Counted from the stretch's first letter, positions 1-9,204 are shown. The stretch is 64,000 nt of DNA from Celeribacter halophilus (GCF_900114135.1 NZ_FORY01000008.1:124001-188000); one strand, 5' to 3'. Program-made: numbers and translations. Notes: generated by a model from the letters alone, not told the origin.

Positions 1-2087
1 TAGTAGTCACCGCCAAGTGCGGCATCGTTTGTTTCAGAGCGCGGACCAATCCCGCCGGTTTCAAACCCGCGGATGATGGAGGAACTGTTGAAATAGCGGT
101 TTGCGACGCTGGAATCGTCACCCGCATCCAGAACACCGCCTTCAAGCGTCGCCACCAGAGTGATTTCCTCGTTCCAGACCTTGGTCCGTCCCGTCAGCTC
201 GAAAGAGGTTTTTGTATAGCTGATGTCGCCACCGACAGGACCGGCAAAATCCTGACCGAATTTGAACAGGATGCCCGAATTGGTGGACAAGCCACTGCGC
301 CGTGTGTCGTAGCTGTAGGAATAGCCTACCGAGCTTGTGGTTTCCCAACCGTCATCAATGTCCCCGTTAATTTGGGATGCATAGTAAGCACTGTAAGAAC
401 TGTAATCGTCTTCCCAATAATCTTCATCATCGGTGATACGCGCCATCTCTGCACGGTAGTTGAGCGTCAGGCTGCCATGCTCAGAAACAGGGAACGTCAG
501 ACGCGGCGAGACATAGGCGCGTTCGATATTGTATTCCGCGTAACCGGGTTGGGACGTGCCCAGACCTGCCGAGAAGCCAAAGGCCACATCGCGACCAAGG
601 AAGGCCGGTTCGACAAAGCTGAACGACAGGCTACCGTCATCAATATCCGTGGTCAGGTTGAAGGACAGGCTCTGCCCGCGGCCCAGAAAGTTCGCTTCGC
701 TAAAGGACGCGATCAGGTTGGCCCCGTCCGACACGGAATAGTTGCCGCCGAAGGTGAAAGAGCCGGTCGGCTTTTCGGTCACATTCACATCGACAATCAT
801 CTGGTCGGGTGCGGAGCCCTGACGGGTCTCCACATCGGCATTCGAGAAGAAACCAAGCGCACGGATGCGTTCAGCAGACGCACGGATCTGGCGCGGGTTG
901 AACGGGTCGCCTTCGACCACTTTGAATTTCTGGCGCACCACACGGTCAAGCGTGGTCTGGTTGCCTTCGATATCGATCCGCTCGACAAAGACGCGCGGCC
1001 CGCGTGTCAACTTGAATTCGATGTCGAGGGTCTGGCTGCGCTGGTTGCGGGTCACAACCGGCTCAACGCGCAGGAAGTCGATGCCCTTTTTCAGAGCCAG
1101 CGCTTCCATCCGGTCGATGCTGTTTTCCACGGCCAGCGGCGAATAGGTTTGACCTGCGCGGATTTTATTGACCTTGGCAAAATCTTCTTCCAGCGCCTCG
1201 GCGATCTCAGAAGACACCGTGATATTGCCGAATTCGTATTTCTGCCCTTCGCGCACGTTGAAGGTCAGGAAATAGGCGTTGCGCTCGCGCGAGAACTCGG
1301 CGGCGACATTGAGCACCTGAAAGTCGATATAGCCGCGCGACGTGTAGAAATCCGTGAGAACCTGTTTGTCGAACTGGATCCGGTCTTCAGTGTAGGTGTC
1401 ACGCCCGATGATGAACCGCAGGGCACCGGCCTGTTTGGTTTCAAGCACACGACGCAGACGCGAGTCGGAATAGTTGCGGTTGCCGACAAAGCTCAGGCGC
1501 TCGATCTCGACGCCTTTGCCCTCGGTCACTTCAAACACCACATCCACGCGGTTGTCGGAGCGACGGATGATCTTCGGCGTCACAGTGGCGACGAGTTGCC
1601 CCTTCGCCTCATACATCTTGGTCATATTGGCAGCATCGGCCTCCGCATCGGAGGGCGAATAGACGCCGCGCACCTTGGTAGTGAGCACGGACATCAGCGC
1701 ATCATCGCTGACCTTGCGGTTGCCTTCGATAGAGATCCGCGACACGATCGGAAACTCGGTCACTTTGATGACAAGCGTGCTGCCGCTCGGGACGAACTCG
1801 ACGGTTTCGAAGAGACCGGAGCCCAGAACCTTCTGGTAGGCATCGTTCAGCTCCCCGCCGGACACGGATTGACCACGGCTGATTCCCGCATAGGACAGGA
1901 TCGTTCCCTGAGACACCCGCGCGTTCCCTTCGACCACCACATTGGTGAAACGGTAGGACTGGGCCTCAGCCGGTGCCGGAAACACGGTGTAAGAGACGGA
2001 GGTGACAGCAAAAGCCGCGAATGAAAGCGCAAAAGCACGGGCAAGACGTGGCTTTACGCGGGTCGAACGATGATTCATTGAGAGCAT
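1..2087 (-). CDS. bamA: Outer membrane protein assembly factor BamA (3' end cut by the left edge)
   Basis: BamA is the beta-barrel core of the machine that folds proteins into the outer membrane. About 695 codons are visible; the family is usually 750-800 residues, so the last barrel strands lie outside the window. The protein starts with a signal peptide (basic MNHRSTRVKPR followed by an Ala-rich core), continues into POTRA repeats (early segment YRFTNVVVEGNARVSQGTI), and near the left edge carries the loop-6 signature IIRGFE followed by GIGPR. Two in-frame starts exist, ATG at 2087 and ATG at 2078; the first has a GAGAAAG ribosome site at suitable distance. It lies downstream of rseP and a small membrane protein gene, but a hairpin and a TTGACA element suggest it also has its own promoter. 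Confidence 0.95.
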   Translation of the reverse strand, partial: MLSMNHRSTRVKPRLARAFALSFAAFAVTSVSYTVFPAPAEAQSYRFTNVVVEGNARVSQGTILSYAGISRGQSVSGGELNDAYQKVLGSGLFETVEFVPSGSTLVIKVTEFPIVSRISIEGNRKVSDDALMSVLTTKVRGVYSPSDAEADAANMTKMYEAKGQLVATVTPKIIRRSDNRVDVVFEVTEGKGVEIERLSFVGNRNYSDSRLRRVLETKQAGALRFIIGRDTYTEDRIQFDKQVLTDFYTSRGYIDFQVLNVAAEFSRERNAYFLTFNVREGQKYEFGNITVSSEIAEALEEDFAKVNKIRAGQTYSPLAVENSIDRMEALALKKGIDFLRVEPVVTRNQRSQTLDIEFKLTRGPRVFVERIDIEGNQTTLDRVVRQKFKVVEGDPFNPRQIRASAERIRALGFFSNADVETRQGSAPDQMIVDVNVTEKPTGSFTFGGNYSVSDGANLIASFSEANFLGRGQSLSFNLTTDIDDGSLSFSFVEPAFLGRDVAFGFSAGLGTSQPGYAEYNIERAYVSPRLTFPVSEHGSLTLNYRAEMARITDDEDYWEDDYSSYSAYYASQINGDIDDGWETTSSVGYSYSYDTRRSGLSTNSGILFKFGQDFAGPVGGDISYTKTSFELTGRTKVWNEEITLVATLEGGVLDAGDDSSVANRYFNSSSIIRGFETGGIGPRSETNDAALGGDY

Positions 2088-2121
2088 GTCAGCTTTCTCG
2101 AAATTCCCACAAGTTATAAGC

Positions 2122-2150
2122 TGAGTAACGGCAATACGGCGCCTTGTCAA
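2122..2150 (-). promoter_or_regulatory. Candidate bamA promoter
   Basis: A perfect -35 hexamer TTGACA (2150-2145) is followed after 17 bp by TACTCA (2127-2122), about 35 bp before the bamA start codon. The -35 is consensus and the -10 is weak, which is common in this group of bacteria. Placement between a terminator-like hairpin and bamA supports separate transcription. Confidence 0.4.
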
Positions 2151-2190
2151 AAGCGTTCGCGCACAATTCGCGGCCCGAGGCACACAGCAT

Positions 2191-2216
2191 AAAGGCCCTC
2201 GCAGAGTGCGAAAGCC
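2191..2216 (-). terminator. Weak terminator-like hairpin between the small membrane protein gene and bamA
   Basis: On the minus strand GGCTTTCGCA and TGCGAGGGCC pair through 10 bp (two G-U pairs) around a 3-nt loop, followed by TTTAT. The T-run is short, so termination may be partial. Confidence 0.4.
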
Positions 2217-2372
2217 CCAGTTCTTGCGTTGGAGTCGAGTTTTCCGGTTTGCTGCTTCACACAGATTTGCGTGTATCCGGCAGGCGGCGCGGGCCGGTTT
2301 CAGAGCCTTGTCTGCGTCAATCCGTGCGGCACTCCATGCAGAAAGCCCCGCGCCTCAACCGGCGGCGCAGTG

Positions 2373-2504
2373 TTACAGGAAAAGCTGACCGAAGAACGAA
2401 CCGGCCACCAGCGCCACGACAATGGTGGCGGCATAGAGCAGACGATCCCAGTTCAGGTCGACAAGTTCATGAACGCTTTCATAGCCTGCACGCAATGTGG
2501 TCAT
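2373..2504 (-). CDS. Small single-pass membrane protein, 43 residues, unknown function
   Basis: This short frame reads MTTLRAGYESVHELVDLNWD, then a single hydrophobic segment (roughly residues 22-43, rich in Leu, Ala, Val, Ile, Phe) that runs to the stop codon. A GAGG ribosome-binding motif sits 9 nt before the ATG. The soluble N-terminal half contains acidic and aromatic residues and the C-terminus ends inside or just past the membrane. It lies between rseP and bamA on the same strand, so it is probably transcribed with the envelope genes. I do not recognise a family; it does not resemble the small cytochrome oxidase subunit IV of this group. That it is a real gene rests on the ribosome site, clean membrane segment and position. 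Confidence 0.6.
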   Translation of the reverse strand: MTTLRAGYESVHELVDLNWDRLLYAATIVVALVAGSFFGQLFL

Positions 2505-2643
2505 ATCGTGGTCCTCACCTTCTTCGAAAGGAGGCCGAACCGCTGACAGCGCCCCGCCTCCACAGGATCAAGACGGTCGGGGCTTTTGCCCTGCCCGCCT
2601 TGATGACGGGATAGGCGCTGAATGTGGCGATATTTGGATGAAC

Positions 2644-2670
2644 TGCCGGTTTTCTTTGTGAAATCCGGCA
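2644..2670. repeat. Inverted repeat downstream of rseP
   Basis: TGCCGG (2644-2649) pairs with CCGGCA (2665-2670), and inside it TTTC pairs with GAAA, giving a long two-part hairpin about 25 bp beyond the rseP stop. No T-run follows on either strand, so it looks like an RNA-stabilising or processing element rather than a terminator. Confidence 0.45.
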
Positions 2671-2694
2671 ACAATCTTAATGAAATACAGCGGA

Positions 2695-4041
2695 TTACTT
2701 ACAGAACAGGTCCGATCCCAGTCCCAGCACCATAAATCCCAGAATCACGGCCATGCCGATGGTCATCATCACGCCCACCGCACGGTCCGGCAGAGGTTTG
2801 CCGCGCACCGCTTCATAGGCGTAGAACACCAGATGCCCGCCATCGAGCACCGGAATCGGGAAGAGGTTCATCAGCCCGATTGCGGTGGAGAGCAACGCCA
2901 CGGTGGACAGAAAGCTGGCCACCCCGTCAGCAGCAGAGGTGGAGACCACCTCGGCAATCCCCACGGGACCGGAGAGGTTACAGGCGGAGATCGCGCCGGT
3001 AATCATATGCGCCATGCCGGAGAGCGAGGTGACAATGATCCGCCAGACGCCCTGCGCCCCCGCGACAATTGCTTCGCCCAGACCGACAGGTTCTGTGCCC
3101 ACGGAGAACAAAAGACCGCCCGTGATGCCGATGAGCCAGCGGGTTTCGAACTCCCCGTCCGGCAGCGGCAGATCACGGCGGCGGGGTTCCAGAGTGGTCT
3201 CGTAGGTCTCGCCACCGGCATCCGTGTTGCGCCAGACCGTCAGGGTCATCGGCGCGCCGTCATGGCTGGTGACATAGTCCTGCAAGTCCCAGAACGTATG
3301 GACGTCCTCCCCGTCGAGGCGGGTGATGACATCGCCCGTCTTGATCCCCGCATCCCGTGCCGCCGATTTCGGGGAGATGCCCGAGACGATCACCGGATAA
3401 GGATAGGCCCCCTGAACCGTCAGTTCCTCGCCATTGCGCATCACAGTGTAAGTGACCTCCGCCGTGCGCGGCAGCTCTTCGAGGACCTCCATCAGCTCGG
3501 TCGGCGCAGGAATATTCAGCCCGTTGATGGCAAGGATTTCGTCGCCGGACTCGATGCCGACCTCGAAGGGCACGGGGGAGATTTCATCGACGACCAGCGT
3601 GTCGGTGGCCTTGCCCGCGATCAGCACGAAGATGGTGAAGACGATGAAGGAAAAGATGAAGTTGAACACCGGACCGGCGGCCACTGTAAGCGTGCGCGCC
3701 CACAGAGGGGCACCGGGCATGGTGTGGCGGGCCTCGTCCTCGCTCATGCCTTCGACCGCATGGGCGTCAGGGGCGGAGGCTGCATTGGCGTCGCCTGCGA
3801 ATTTCACATAGCCGCCGAACGGCAGGGCCGCGATCTGCCAGACCGTGCCGCGTTTGTCGGTGCGCTGCCAGAGCGGCTTGCCGAAACCGAGGGAAAACAC
3901 ATCCGCGCGGATGCCCGACCAGCGTCCGACGATGTAATGGCCGTATTCATGCACCGTGACGATGATCGACAGGGCGACAATGAAAAACACGAGCGTAAAG
4001 GCGGTGCCGCCGAGACTGCTCACAAGACTGGTTACATCCAT
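2695..4041 (-). CDS. rseP: Site-2 intramembrane zinc metalloprotease RseP
   Basis: RseP cuts transmembrane segments of anti-sigma factors and remnant signal peptides inside the inner membrane. The 448-residue protein has the zinc-binding HEYGH in its first transmembrane segment (around residue 31), a PDZ region in the middle (GISPKSAARDAGIKTGDVIT), and near the C-terminus the second metal-ligand region NLFPIPVLDGGH. Length and layout match the family. It directly follows dxr with a 14-bp gap, and the order cdsA-dxr-rseP-bamA is the usual proteobacterial envelope cluster. No anti-sigma factor gene is nearby, so its substrate cannot be told from the window. Confidence 0.97.
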   Translation of the reverse strand: MDVTSLVSSLGGTAFTLVFFIVALSIIVTVHEYGHYIVGRWSGIRADVFSLGFGKPLWQRTDKRGTVWQIAALPFGGYVKFAGDANAASAPDAHAVEGMSEDEARHTMPGAPLWARTLTVAAGPVFNFIFSFIVFTIFVLIAGKATDTLVVDEISPVPFEVGIESGDEILAINGLNIPAPTELMEVLEELPRTAEVTYTVMRNGEELTVQGAYPYPVIVSGISPKSAARDAGIKTGDVITRLDGEDVHTFWDLQDYVTSHDGAPMTLTVWRNTDAGGETYETTLEPRRRDLPLPDGEFETRWLIGITGGLLFSVGTEPVGLGEAIVAGAQGVWRIIVTSLSGMAHMITGAISACNLSGPVGIAEVVSTSAADGVASFLSTVALLSTAIGLMNLFPIPVLDGGHLVFYAYEAVRGKPLPDRAVGVMMTIGMAVILGFMVLGLGSDLFCK

Positions 4042-4055
4042 AAAACGGGTCTTCC

Positions 4056-5228
4056 TTATTTTTTCAACGCGGGCTGCAAGGCCGCCACGCGGGCTCTGGC
4101 TTCTTTATCGGCTGCAAGCACATTGTCCAAGCTCAAGCTGCCCGCGTCCAGTCTCACATCCACTGACATTTGATTGAGCACCTGTTCGACAAGGCGCGCC
4201 ATGTCGAGAAACCCGATCTTTCCGGCAATGAAATGGTCCAAAGCCGCCTCTTTTGCGGCATTGAACACGGCACCGGCCAGACCGCCGGTCTCCATCACCT
4301 CGCGGGCCAGCCGCAAAGGCACAAAGCGGGTCTCGTCGGGGGCCTCAAAGCGCAACAGGCCGACCTTCGCCAGATCAAGCCGCGCCACCGGAAGATCGCG
4401 GCGCTCCGGCCAGTGCAGCGCATAGCCGATGGCGTGGCGCATGTCGGGCGCGCCCATATGCGCCATCAAGGCCCCGTCGCGGAACCCTACCAGCGCGTGA
4501 ACATATGAGCCGGGATGCACGAGCACTTCGATCTGGTCGGGATCAAAGCCGAAATATTCTTTGGTCTCAATAATTTCGAGTGCCTTGTTAAACATAGAGG
4601 CGGAATCAATCGTGATCCTCTGCCCCATGTCCCAAGACGGGTGCTTGCAGGCCTGCGCCAGCGTGGCCCCTTCGAGACGCTCCAGCGACCAGTCGCGGAA
4701 CGGACCGCCGGATGCGGTGATGATGACGCGCTCGACCTCGGATTGATCCTCGCCCACCAGCCCCTGAAACACGGCGGAATGTTCGCTGTCCACCGGCAGA
4801 ACCCGTGCGCCGTGTCCTTGGGCTGTGCGCATGAGCAGCGGGCCTGCGGTGACAAGGCTTTCCTTGTTCGCAAGCGCCAGCGTGGTGCCGTGGCGCAGCG
4901 CATGAAGGCCCGGCGCGAGACCGGCAGAGCCGACAATGGCGGACATGATCCAGTCGGCCTCACGATCCGCCGCTTCGAGCAAGGCTTGCGCACCGGCGGC
5001 AGCCTGAACACCAGATCCCGAAAGCGCGGCCTTGAGATCGTCAAGCCGGTCCTCATAGGCGGTGACAGCCACATCCGCGCCCAGTTCAATCGCGTCTTTC
5101 GCCAACAGATCGATATTGCCGCCGCCGGTCAGGGCCACCACGTCATAGGCCGCACGATCACGGCGGATCAGGTCGATGGTCGATTGCCCGATGGACCCCG
5201 TAGCACCGAAAATGGAAATGCGTCGCAT
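4056..5228 (-). CDS. dxr: 1-deoxy-D-xylulose 5-phosphate reductoisomerase
   Basis: This is the committed step of the MEP isoprenoid pathway, converting DXP to MEP with NADPH. The 390-residue protein opens with the nucleotide-binding GATGSIGQSTIDLIRR, followed by ANKESLV, the metal-binding DSEHSA, ITASGGPFRDW and the catalytic-loop segment HPSWDMGQRITIDSAS. A small variation is HPGSYVH where many relatives have HPQS. It sits 7 bp after cdsA and before rseP in one operon, and its product pathway feeds the undecaprenyl synthase UppS encoded upstream. Confidence 0.97.
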   Translation of the reverse strand: MRRISIFGATGSIGQSTIDLIRRDRAAYDVVALTGGGNIDLLAKDAIELGADVAVTAYEDRLDDLKAALSGSGVQAAAGAQALLEAADREADWIMSAIVGSAGLAPGLHALRHGTTLALANKESLVTAGPLLMRTAQGHGARVLPVDSEHSAVFQGLVGEDQSEVERVIITASGGPFRDWSLERLEGATLAQACKHPSWDMGQRITIDSASMFNKALEIIETKEYFGFDPDQIEVLVHPGSYVHALVGFRDGALMAHMGAPDMRHAIGYALHWPERRDLPVARLDLAKVGLLRFEAPDETRFVPLRLAREVMETGGLAGAVFNAAKEAALDHFIAGKIGFLDMARLVEQVLNQMSVDVRLDAGSLSLDNVLAADKEARARVAALQPALKK

Positions 5229-5235
5229 ATCTGCC

Positions 5236-5925
5236 TCAGCCGAAGATCACATCGAGGATAAAGGCCAGCGCCCCAAGCGCCAGAAGCGCATCGAACCGAT
5301 CGAGCACTCCCCCGTGTCCGGGGATGATGTTGGAACTGTCCTTGACGCCCATACGACGCTTCAGCCCGCTTTCGGCCATATCGCCCAGTTGCGAGGCAAA
5401 GGACAGGATCATCGAGGAGGTGACAAAGAACCACAGACGCACAAGCCCTTCGGGCATGAAGGGATGGCAGAAATAGCCTAACAGCCCTGCCCCGATCCAG
5501 CCGCCCAGAACGCCGGACCATGTCTTGTTCGGGCTGATGCGCGGCCAGAATTTCGGCCCGCCCAAGGTCTTGCCGACCAGATAGCCCATAGAATCCGTCA
5601 CCACGACCAAACCGATAACATAGAGCAAGAGCGCACGCCCGCCCTCCGCAGACAGGGTCACAAGGCCGAGGCAACCCAGCACCAGCACAGCCAGATAGGC
5701 CAGCAGCACATTGCGATCTCCCGCCGTCATCCCTGTGGCCTGTTTCACCTGCCACATCCGCCAGAGTTCCCACAGGCCGACGAGGCCAACAACGGCCACA
5801 AGACCGCTAAAGGCCAGATGTGAGGTCAGCACGGCACCAAGTCCGACTGCGACCATCACCACAGCCGACAGAAGCCGAGGCATCAGATCGCGCCATTTGC
5901 CGGTTTTGGGAGAATTTGCGCTCAC
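5236..5925 (-). CDS. cdsA: Phosphatidate cytidylyltransferase
   Basis: CdsA makes CDP-diacylglycerol, the precursor of all phospholipids, at the inner membrane. The chosen GTG start at 5925 overlaps the uppS stop as GTGA, typical of translational coupling; a longer reading would intrude further into uppS. The resulting 229 residues are shorter than the enterobacterial enzyme but hold several hydrophobic segments and the C-terminal family signature: SGLKRRMGVKDSS followed by GHGGVLDRFD, with the conserved K-D and H-G-G-x-x-D-R-x-D. It is flanked by uppS and dxr. Confidence 0.93.
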   Translation of the reverse strand: MSANSPKTGKWRDLMPRLLSAVVMVAVGLGAVLTSHLAFSGLVAVVGLVGLWELWRMWQVKQATGMTAGDRNVLLAYLAVLVLGCLGLVTLSAEGGRALLLYVIGLVVVTDSMGYLVGKTLGGPKFWPRISPNKTWSGVLGGWIGAGLLGYFCHPFMPEGLVRLWFFVTSSMILSFASQLGDMAESGLKRRMGVKDSSNIIPGHGGVLDRFDALLALGALAFILDVIFG

Positions 5926-6680
5926 GATTTCACCCCGCCAAAACGCCGGTCGCGGCCCGCATAGCGCGATACGCATTCGGCAAAGACCTCTGCAGTGAAA
6001 TCCGGCCAGAGCGTGTCGATGAATTCATATTCGGAATAGGCCGACTGCCAAAGCAGAAAGTTGGAAATCCGTGCCTCGCCCGAGGTGCGAATGACCAAAT
6101 CGGGGTCCGGCAGAACGCGCGTGTCGAGATAGCGTGTCAGCGTGGTTTCATCGACCGTATCGGGGTCGAGATTGCCTTGCGCCACATCATGCGCAAGATC
6201 TTTGACCGCGCGAGAGACCTCGTCGCGCCCGCCGTAATTGATCGCAATGGTCAGATGCACGCGGGAATTCTCTTTTGTGACCTCTTCAAGCTCGTCCATC
6301 AACCGGATGAGTTTCTTGTCAAGCCGCACGCGGTCACCAATGAAGCGCACACGCACACCTTCGGCCACAAGCCCTTTCATCTCTCCCTGAATGTAGCGGC
6401 GGAACAGGGACATGAGGCCGGAGACTTCGGTCTGGGTGCGTTTCCAGTTCTCTGTCGAAAAGGCAAAAATGGTCAGGTATTCCACGCCCAGATCGGGACA
6501 GGCGCGCACGATTTCCTTGACCCGTTTGGCCCCTGCATGGTGGCCGAAAAGGCGCGGTTTGCCGCGGGACTGCGCCCAGCGACCGTTGCCATCCATAATT
6601 ACGGCAACATGGGTCGGACCGCCCGTATTCGCCTCTCCGGAACCGGATTGGCTTGAATTTGATGGGCTTGTCTCGCTCAT
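5922..6680 (-). CDS. uppS: Undecaprenyl diphosphate synthase (cis-prenyltransferase)
   Basis: UppS condenses isopentenyl diphosphate units onto farnesyl diphosphate to make the C55 lipid carrier for peptidoglycan and LPS. Recognised by VIMDGNGRWAQSRG, GHHAGAKRVKEIV, FAFSTENWKR and, near the end, DLVIRTSGEARISNFLLWQ. The start at 6680 was preferred to an upstream ATG because GAGAGG precedes it and the length (252 residues) fits the family. A Ser/Gly-rich N-terminal tail of about 20 residues precedes the catalytic fold. It follows frr and overlaps cdsA by 4 bp. Confidence 0.96.
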   Translation of the reverse strand: MSETSPSNSSQSGSGEANTGGPTHVAVIMDGNGRWAQSRGKPRLFGHHAGAKRVKEIVRACPDLGVEYLTIFAFSTENWKRTQTEVSGLMSLFRRYIQGEMKGLVAEGVRVRFIGDRVRLDKKLIRLMDELEEVTKENSRVHLTIAINYGGRDEVSRAVKDLAHDVAQGNLDPDTVDETTLTRYLDTRVLPDPDLVIRTSGEARISNFLLWQSAYSEYEFIDTLWPDFTAEVFAECVSRYAGRDRRFGGVKS

Positions 6681-6781
6681 CGCGCCTCTCAAAATACAAT
6701 CGTCTGAAACGCGAGAGCCCCGCGTTTCAGACATGTTCCAAACAATGGTAAAAGCGCCATAAAACGACGCTTTCGCCCCCC

Positions 6782-7342
6782 TTAAACCTGCATGATCTCT
6801 TCTTGCTTGTTGGCCAGAAGATCGTCGATCATTTTGATATGTTTGTCGGTCAAATCCTGCACTTCGGATTCCCAGAATTTCTGGTCGTCGTCGGACATGC
6901 CGTCCTTGTGCTTCTTGATCTGCTCCATCCCGTCACGGCGCACGTTGCGCACGGCGACGCGGGCGTGTTCGGCATATTGGCCGGCCACTTTGGTCAACTC
7001 GCGGCGGCGTTCTTCGTTCAGCTCGGGAATCGGCAGCATGATGATCGTCCCGTTGAGCTGCGGGTTGATGCCCAGACCGCTCTCGCGAATGGCTTTCTCG
7101 ACCTTGTTCACAAGACCTTTGTCCCAGACGTTGATCGTCACCATTCGCGGCTCCGGCACGTTCACGGTGCCGACCTGATTGATCGGGGTCATGGAGCCGT
7201 AGGCGTCCACCATGATCGGTTCCAGCATCGAGCCGGAGGCACGCCCCGTCCGCAAAGAAGCGAATTCCGTCCGCAGGTTGTTCAAAGCCCCGTCCATACG
7301 TTTGGACAGGTCTGAGGTATCGAGTTCAAAATCTTCGGACAT
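6782..7342 (-). CDS. frr: Ribosome recycling factor
   Basis: RRF, with EF-G, splits the post-termination ribosome. The 186-residue length matches the family exactly. Segments typical of RRF are [22 protein letters not shown] and the C-terminal helices with RREL, VRNVRRD and [11 protein letters not shown]. It lies 64 bp after pyrH, the standard pyrH-frr pairing; the partner genes rpsB and tsf are not upstream here. Confidence 0.98.
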   Translation of the reverse strand: MSEDFELDTSDLSKRMDGALNNLRTEFASLRTGRASGSMLEPIMVDAYGSMTPINQVGTVNVPEPRMVTINVWDKGLVNKVEKAIRESGLGINPQLNGTIIMLPIPELNEERRRELTKVAGQYAEHARVAVRNVRRDGMEQIKKHKDGMSDDDQKFWESEVQDLTDKHIKMIDDLLANKQEEIMQV

Positions 7343-7406
7343 GGGTGAGTTTCCCCTCTTTTCGTATCGTTTCGCGGCGACGCGGGTCGCTGCGCTTATA
7401 GCCCTA

Positions 7407-8156
7407 TCAGTTCACCAATGTATAGGTACCTTCGCCCGCAAGGATGGAGCGGAAGCCCCCCGGCGCGTCCAGCGGGAAGACCACCAGCGGCAAATCATTG
7501 TCACGCGCCAGCGCGATGGCGGAGGCATCCATGACCTTGAGATTCTTGCGCAGCACCTCGTCATAGCTGACGTGATCGTAGCGTTTGGCATCAGGGTTGG
7601 TCTTGGGATCCTTGTCATAGACCCCGTCCACGCCGTTCTTGCCCATGAAGATCGCCTCACAAGCCATTTCATTGGCGCGCAGCGTGGCCGCCGTGTCGGT
7701 GGTGAAATAGGGGTTGCCGGTGCCTGCGGCAAAGATACAGATCCGTTTTTTCTCAAGGTGGCGCACCGCGCGGCGGCGGATATAGGGCTCGGCCACCTCG
7801 TTCATGGTGATCGCGGAGATCACCCGCGTGTGAATACCCAGACCTTCCAGCGCGGCCTGCATACCTAGTGCGTTCATCACCGTGGCCAGCATCCCCATGT
7901 AATCGGCGGTGGTGCGTTCCATCCCCTGCGCCGAGCCTTGCAGCCCGCGAAAGATATTACCGCCCCCGATCACCATACAGATCTCGACACCGAGATCATG
8001 CACGGATTTCACCTCTTTGGCGATCCGTTCCACCGTCGGCGGATGAAGACCGAATCCCTGGTCGCCCATGAGCGCCTCGCCCGAGATCTTCAACAGCACA
8101 CGTTTATATTTCGTGGCAGGGTGATCCTTGCCCGTCTCAAGCTCCGCGTCGCTCAT
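7407..8156 (-). CDS. pyrH: Uridylate kinase
   Basis: PyrH phosphorylates UMP to UDP. The 249-residue protein has KISGEALMG near the N-terminus, the phosphate-binding GGGNIFRG, and the C-terminal [11 protein letters not shown] region of the amino-acid-kinase fold, with [16 protein letters not shown] in the UMP site. It is the first gene of the minus-strand run and stands back to back with mscS across a 176-bp gap that must contain both promoters; no convincing promoter hexamers were found in that gap. Confidence 0.98.
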   Translation of the reverse strand: MSDAELETGKDHPATKYKRVLLKISGEALMGDQGFGLHPPTVERIAKEVKSVHDLGVEICMVIGGGNIFRGLQGSAQGMERTTADYMGMLATVMNALGMQAALEGLGIHTRVISAITMNEVAEPYIRRRAVRHLEKKRICIFAAGTGNPYFTTDTAATLRANEMACEAIFMGKNGVDGVYDKDPKTNPDAKRYDHVSYDEVLRKNLKVMDASAIALARDNDLPLVVFPLDAPGGFRSILAGEGTYTLVN

Positions 8157-8332
8157 AACATGTCCCCGATATGAATTTGATTGCCGGCAAAATGCGCGAA
8201 AACGCCAGCAGGATCAATGCGCCTTTTTCGGAAACTCTGCGGGGAGGCCAAAACGCCTTTTCCCCGCTCCTTTTGCCCGAAACACGATCATAGAATACCC
8301 TCTCGCATCCATATAAGAAAACAAGGACCACA

Positions 8333-9136
8333 ATGGACAGTGTCAACACCTCCTTCGGATGGCTACAGGCCAATCTGATCAACATCCTTTATGTCATTCT
8401 GATCGCGGCGGTCGCGTTCTGGGTTGCAGGACTGGTGAAAAAACTCATCCTCAAACTGGGCGAAAGCCATGACTCGCTGGATGACACGCTGTTCCAGTTC
8501 TTCGGCTCGCTGGCCCGCTATGCCGTCCTGATCTTTGCAGGTCTCATCATTCTCGACCGTTTCGGCATCCAGACCACCTCGCTTGTGGCCATCCTCGGCG
8601 CCGCCGGTCTCGCCATCGGTCTGGCACTTCAAGGTACGCTCTCCAGCCTTGCCGCCGGTGTGATGCTCATCGTGTTCCGTCCCTTCAAAGTGGGCGATTT
8701 TGTCGAGGCCGCCGGTGTTTTCGGCAAGGTCGAGGCGATCACCCTGTTCACCACGGATATGATCACCTTTGACAACCAACACATCATCATCCCCAACTCG
8801 GAAATCTGGGGCACCAAGATCACCAACCACTCTCACCATCCGGTGCGCGGCGTGGATATGATCGCCTCGGTCGCCTATGGCTCCGATATTTCCAAGGTGA
8901 AAGCCGCGATCAAAAAGGTGCTCGACGCCGATCCGCGCGTGTTGGCCGATCCGGCCCCCTTTGTCGAAGTGCAGGACCTCGCCGCCTCCAGCGTCGATCT
9001 TCTGGTGCGCCCCTTTGTGAAGGGTGAGGATTACTTCGCAGTCAAATACAGCTTCCCACAGGCAATCTACGAGGAATTCAACGCCCAAGGCATCGAGATT
9101 CCATTCCAGCAGATCGTGCTGCACAAGGCCGACTGA
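8333..9136 (+). CDS. Small-conductance mechanosensitive channel, MscS family
   Basis: MscS channels open under membrane tension and release solutes during hypo-osmotic shock. The 267-residue protein has three membrane segments; the third is the pore helix with the Gly/Ala pattern LGAAGLAIGLALQGTLSSLA, followed by RPFKVGDFVE, which opens the cytoplasmic beta domain. The C-terminal region (VLADPAPFVEVQDLAASSV) is typical of the cage. Size matches the minimal E. coli MscS. AAGGA precedes the ATG. It appears to be a single-gene unit ended by a strong terminator. Confidence 0.93.
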   Translation: MDSVNTSFGWLQANLINILYVILIAAVAFWVAGLVKKLILKLGESHDSLDDTLFQFFGSLARYAVLIFAGLIILDRFGIQTTSLVAILGAAGLAIGLALQGTLSSLAAGVMLIVFRPFKVGDFVEAAGVFGKVEAITLFTTDMITFDNQHIIIPNSEIWGTKITNHSHHPVRGVDMIASVAYGSDISKVKAAIKKVLDADPRVLADPAPFVEVQDLAASSVDLLVRPFVKGEDYFAVKYSFPQAIYEEFNAQGIEIPFQQIVLHKAD

Positions 9137-9204
9137 ACACCGTAGGCGGAACCGGTGGCACGACAGAGCGCCATCTGCTGCAAACACGGCCAAACATGAC
9201 AAAA

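Noticed and set aside
372-2024. A 550-codon open frame on the plus strand across the bamA region
   Set aside because: It is exactly antisense to bamA and lacks any recognisable domain; high-GC codon usage leaves such long empty frames open.
2551-2595. GCCCCG/CGGGGC pair followed by TTTT as a plus-strand terminator
   Set aside because: Loop of more than 20 nt and no gene reading into it on the plus strand.
2144-2614. A 156-codon plus-strand frame in the bamA-rseP gap
   Set aside because: No domain and no ribosome site; it overlaps the better supported small membrane protein gene on the other strand.
2680-4173. A 497-codon plus-strand frame over rseP
   Set aside because: Antisense shadow with the same His/Gly/Arg-rich composition as other GC-driven frames.
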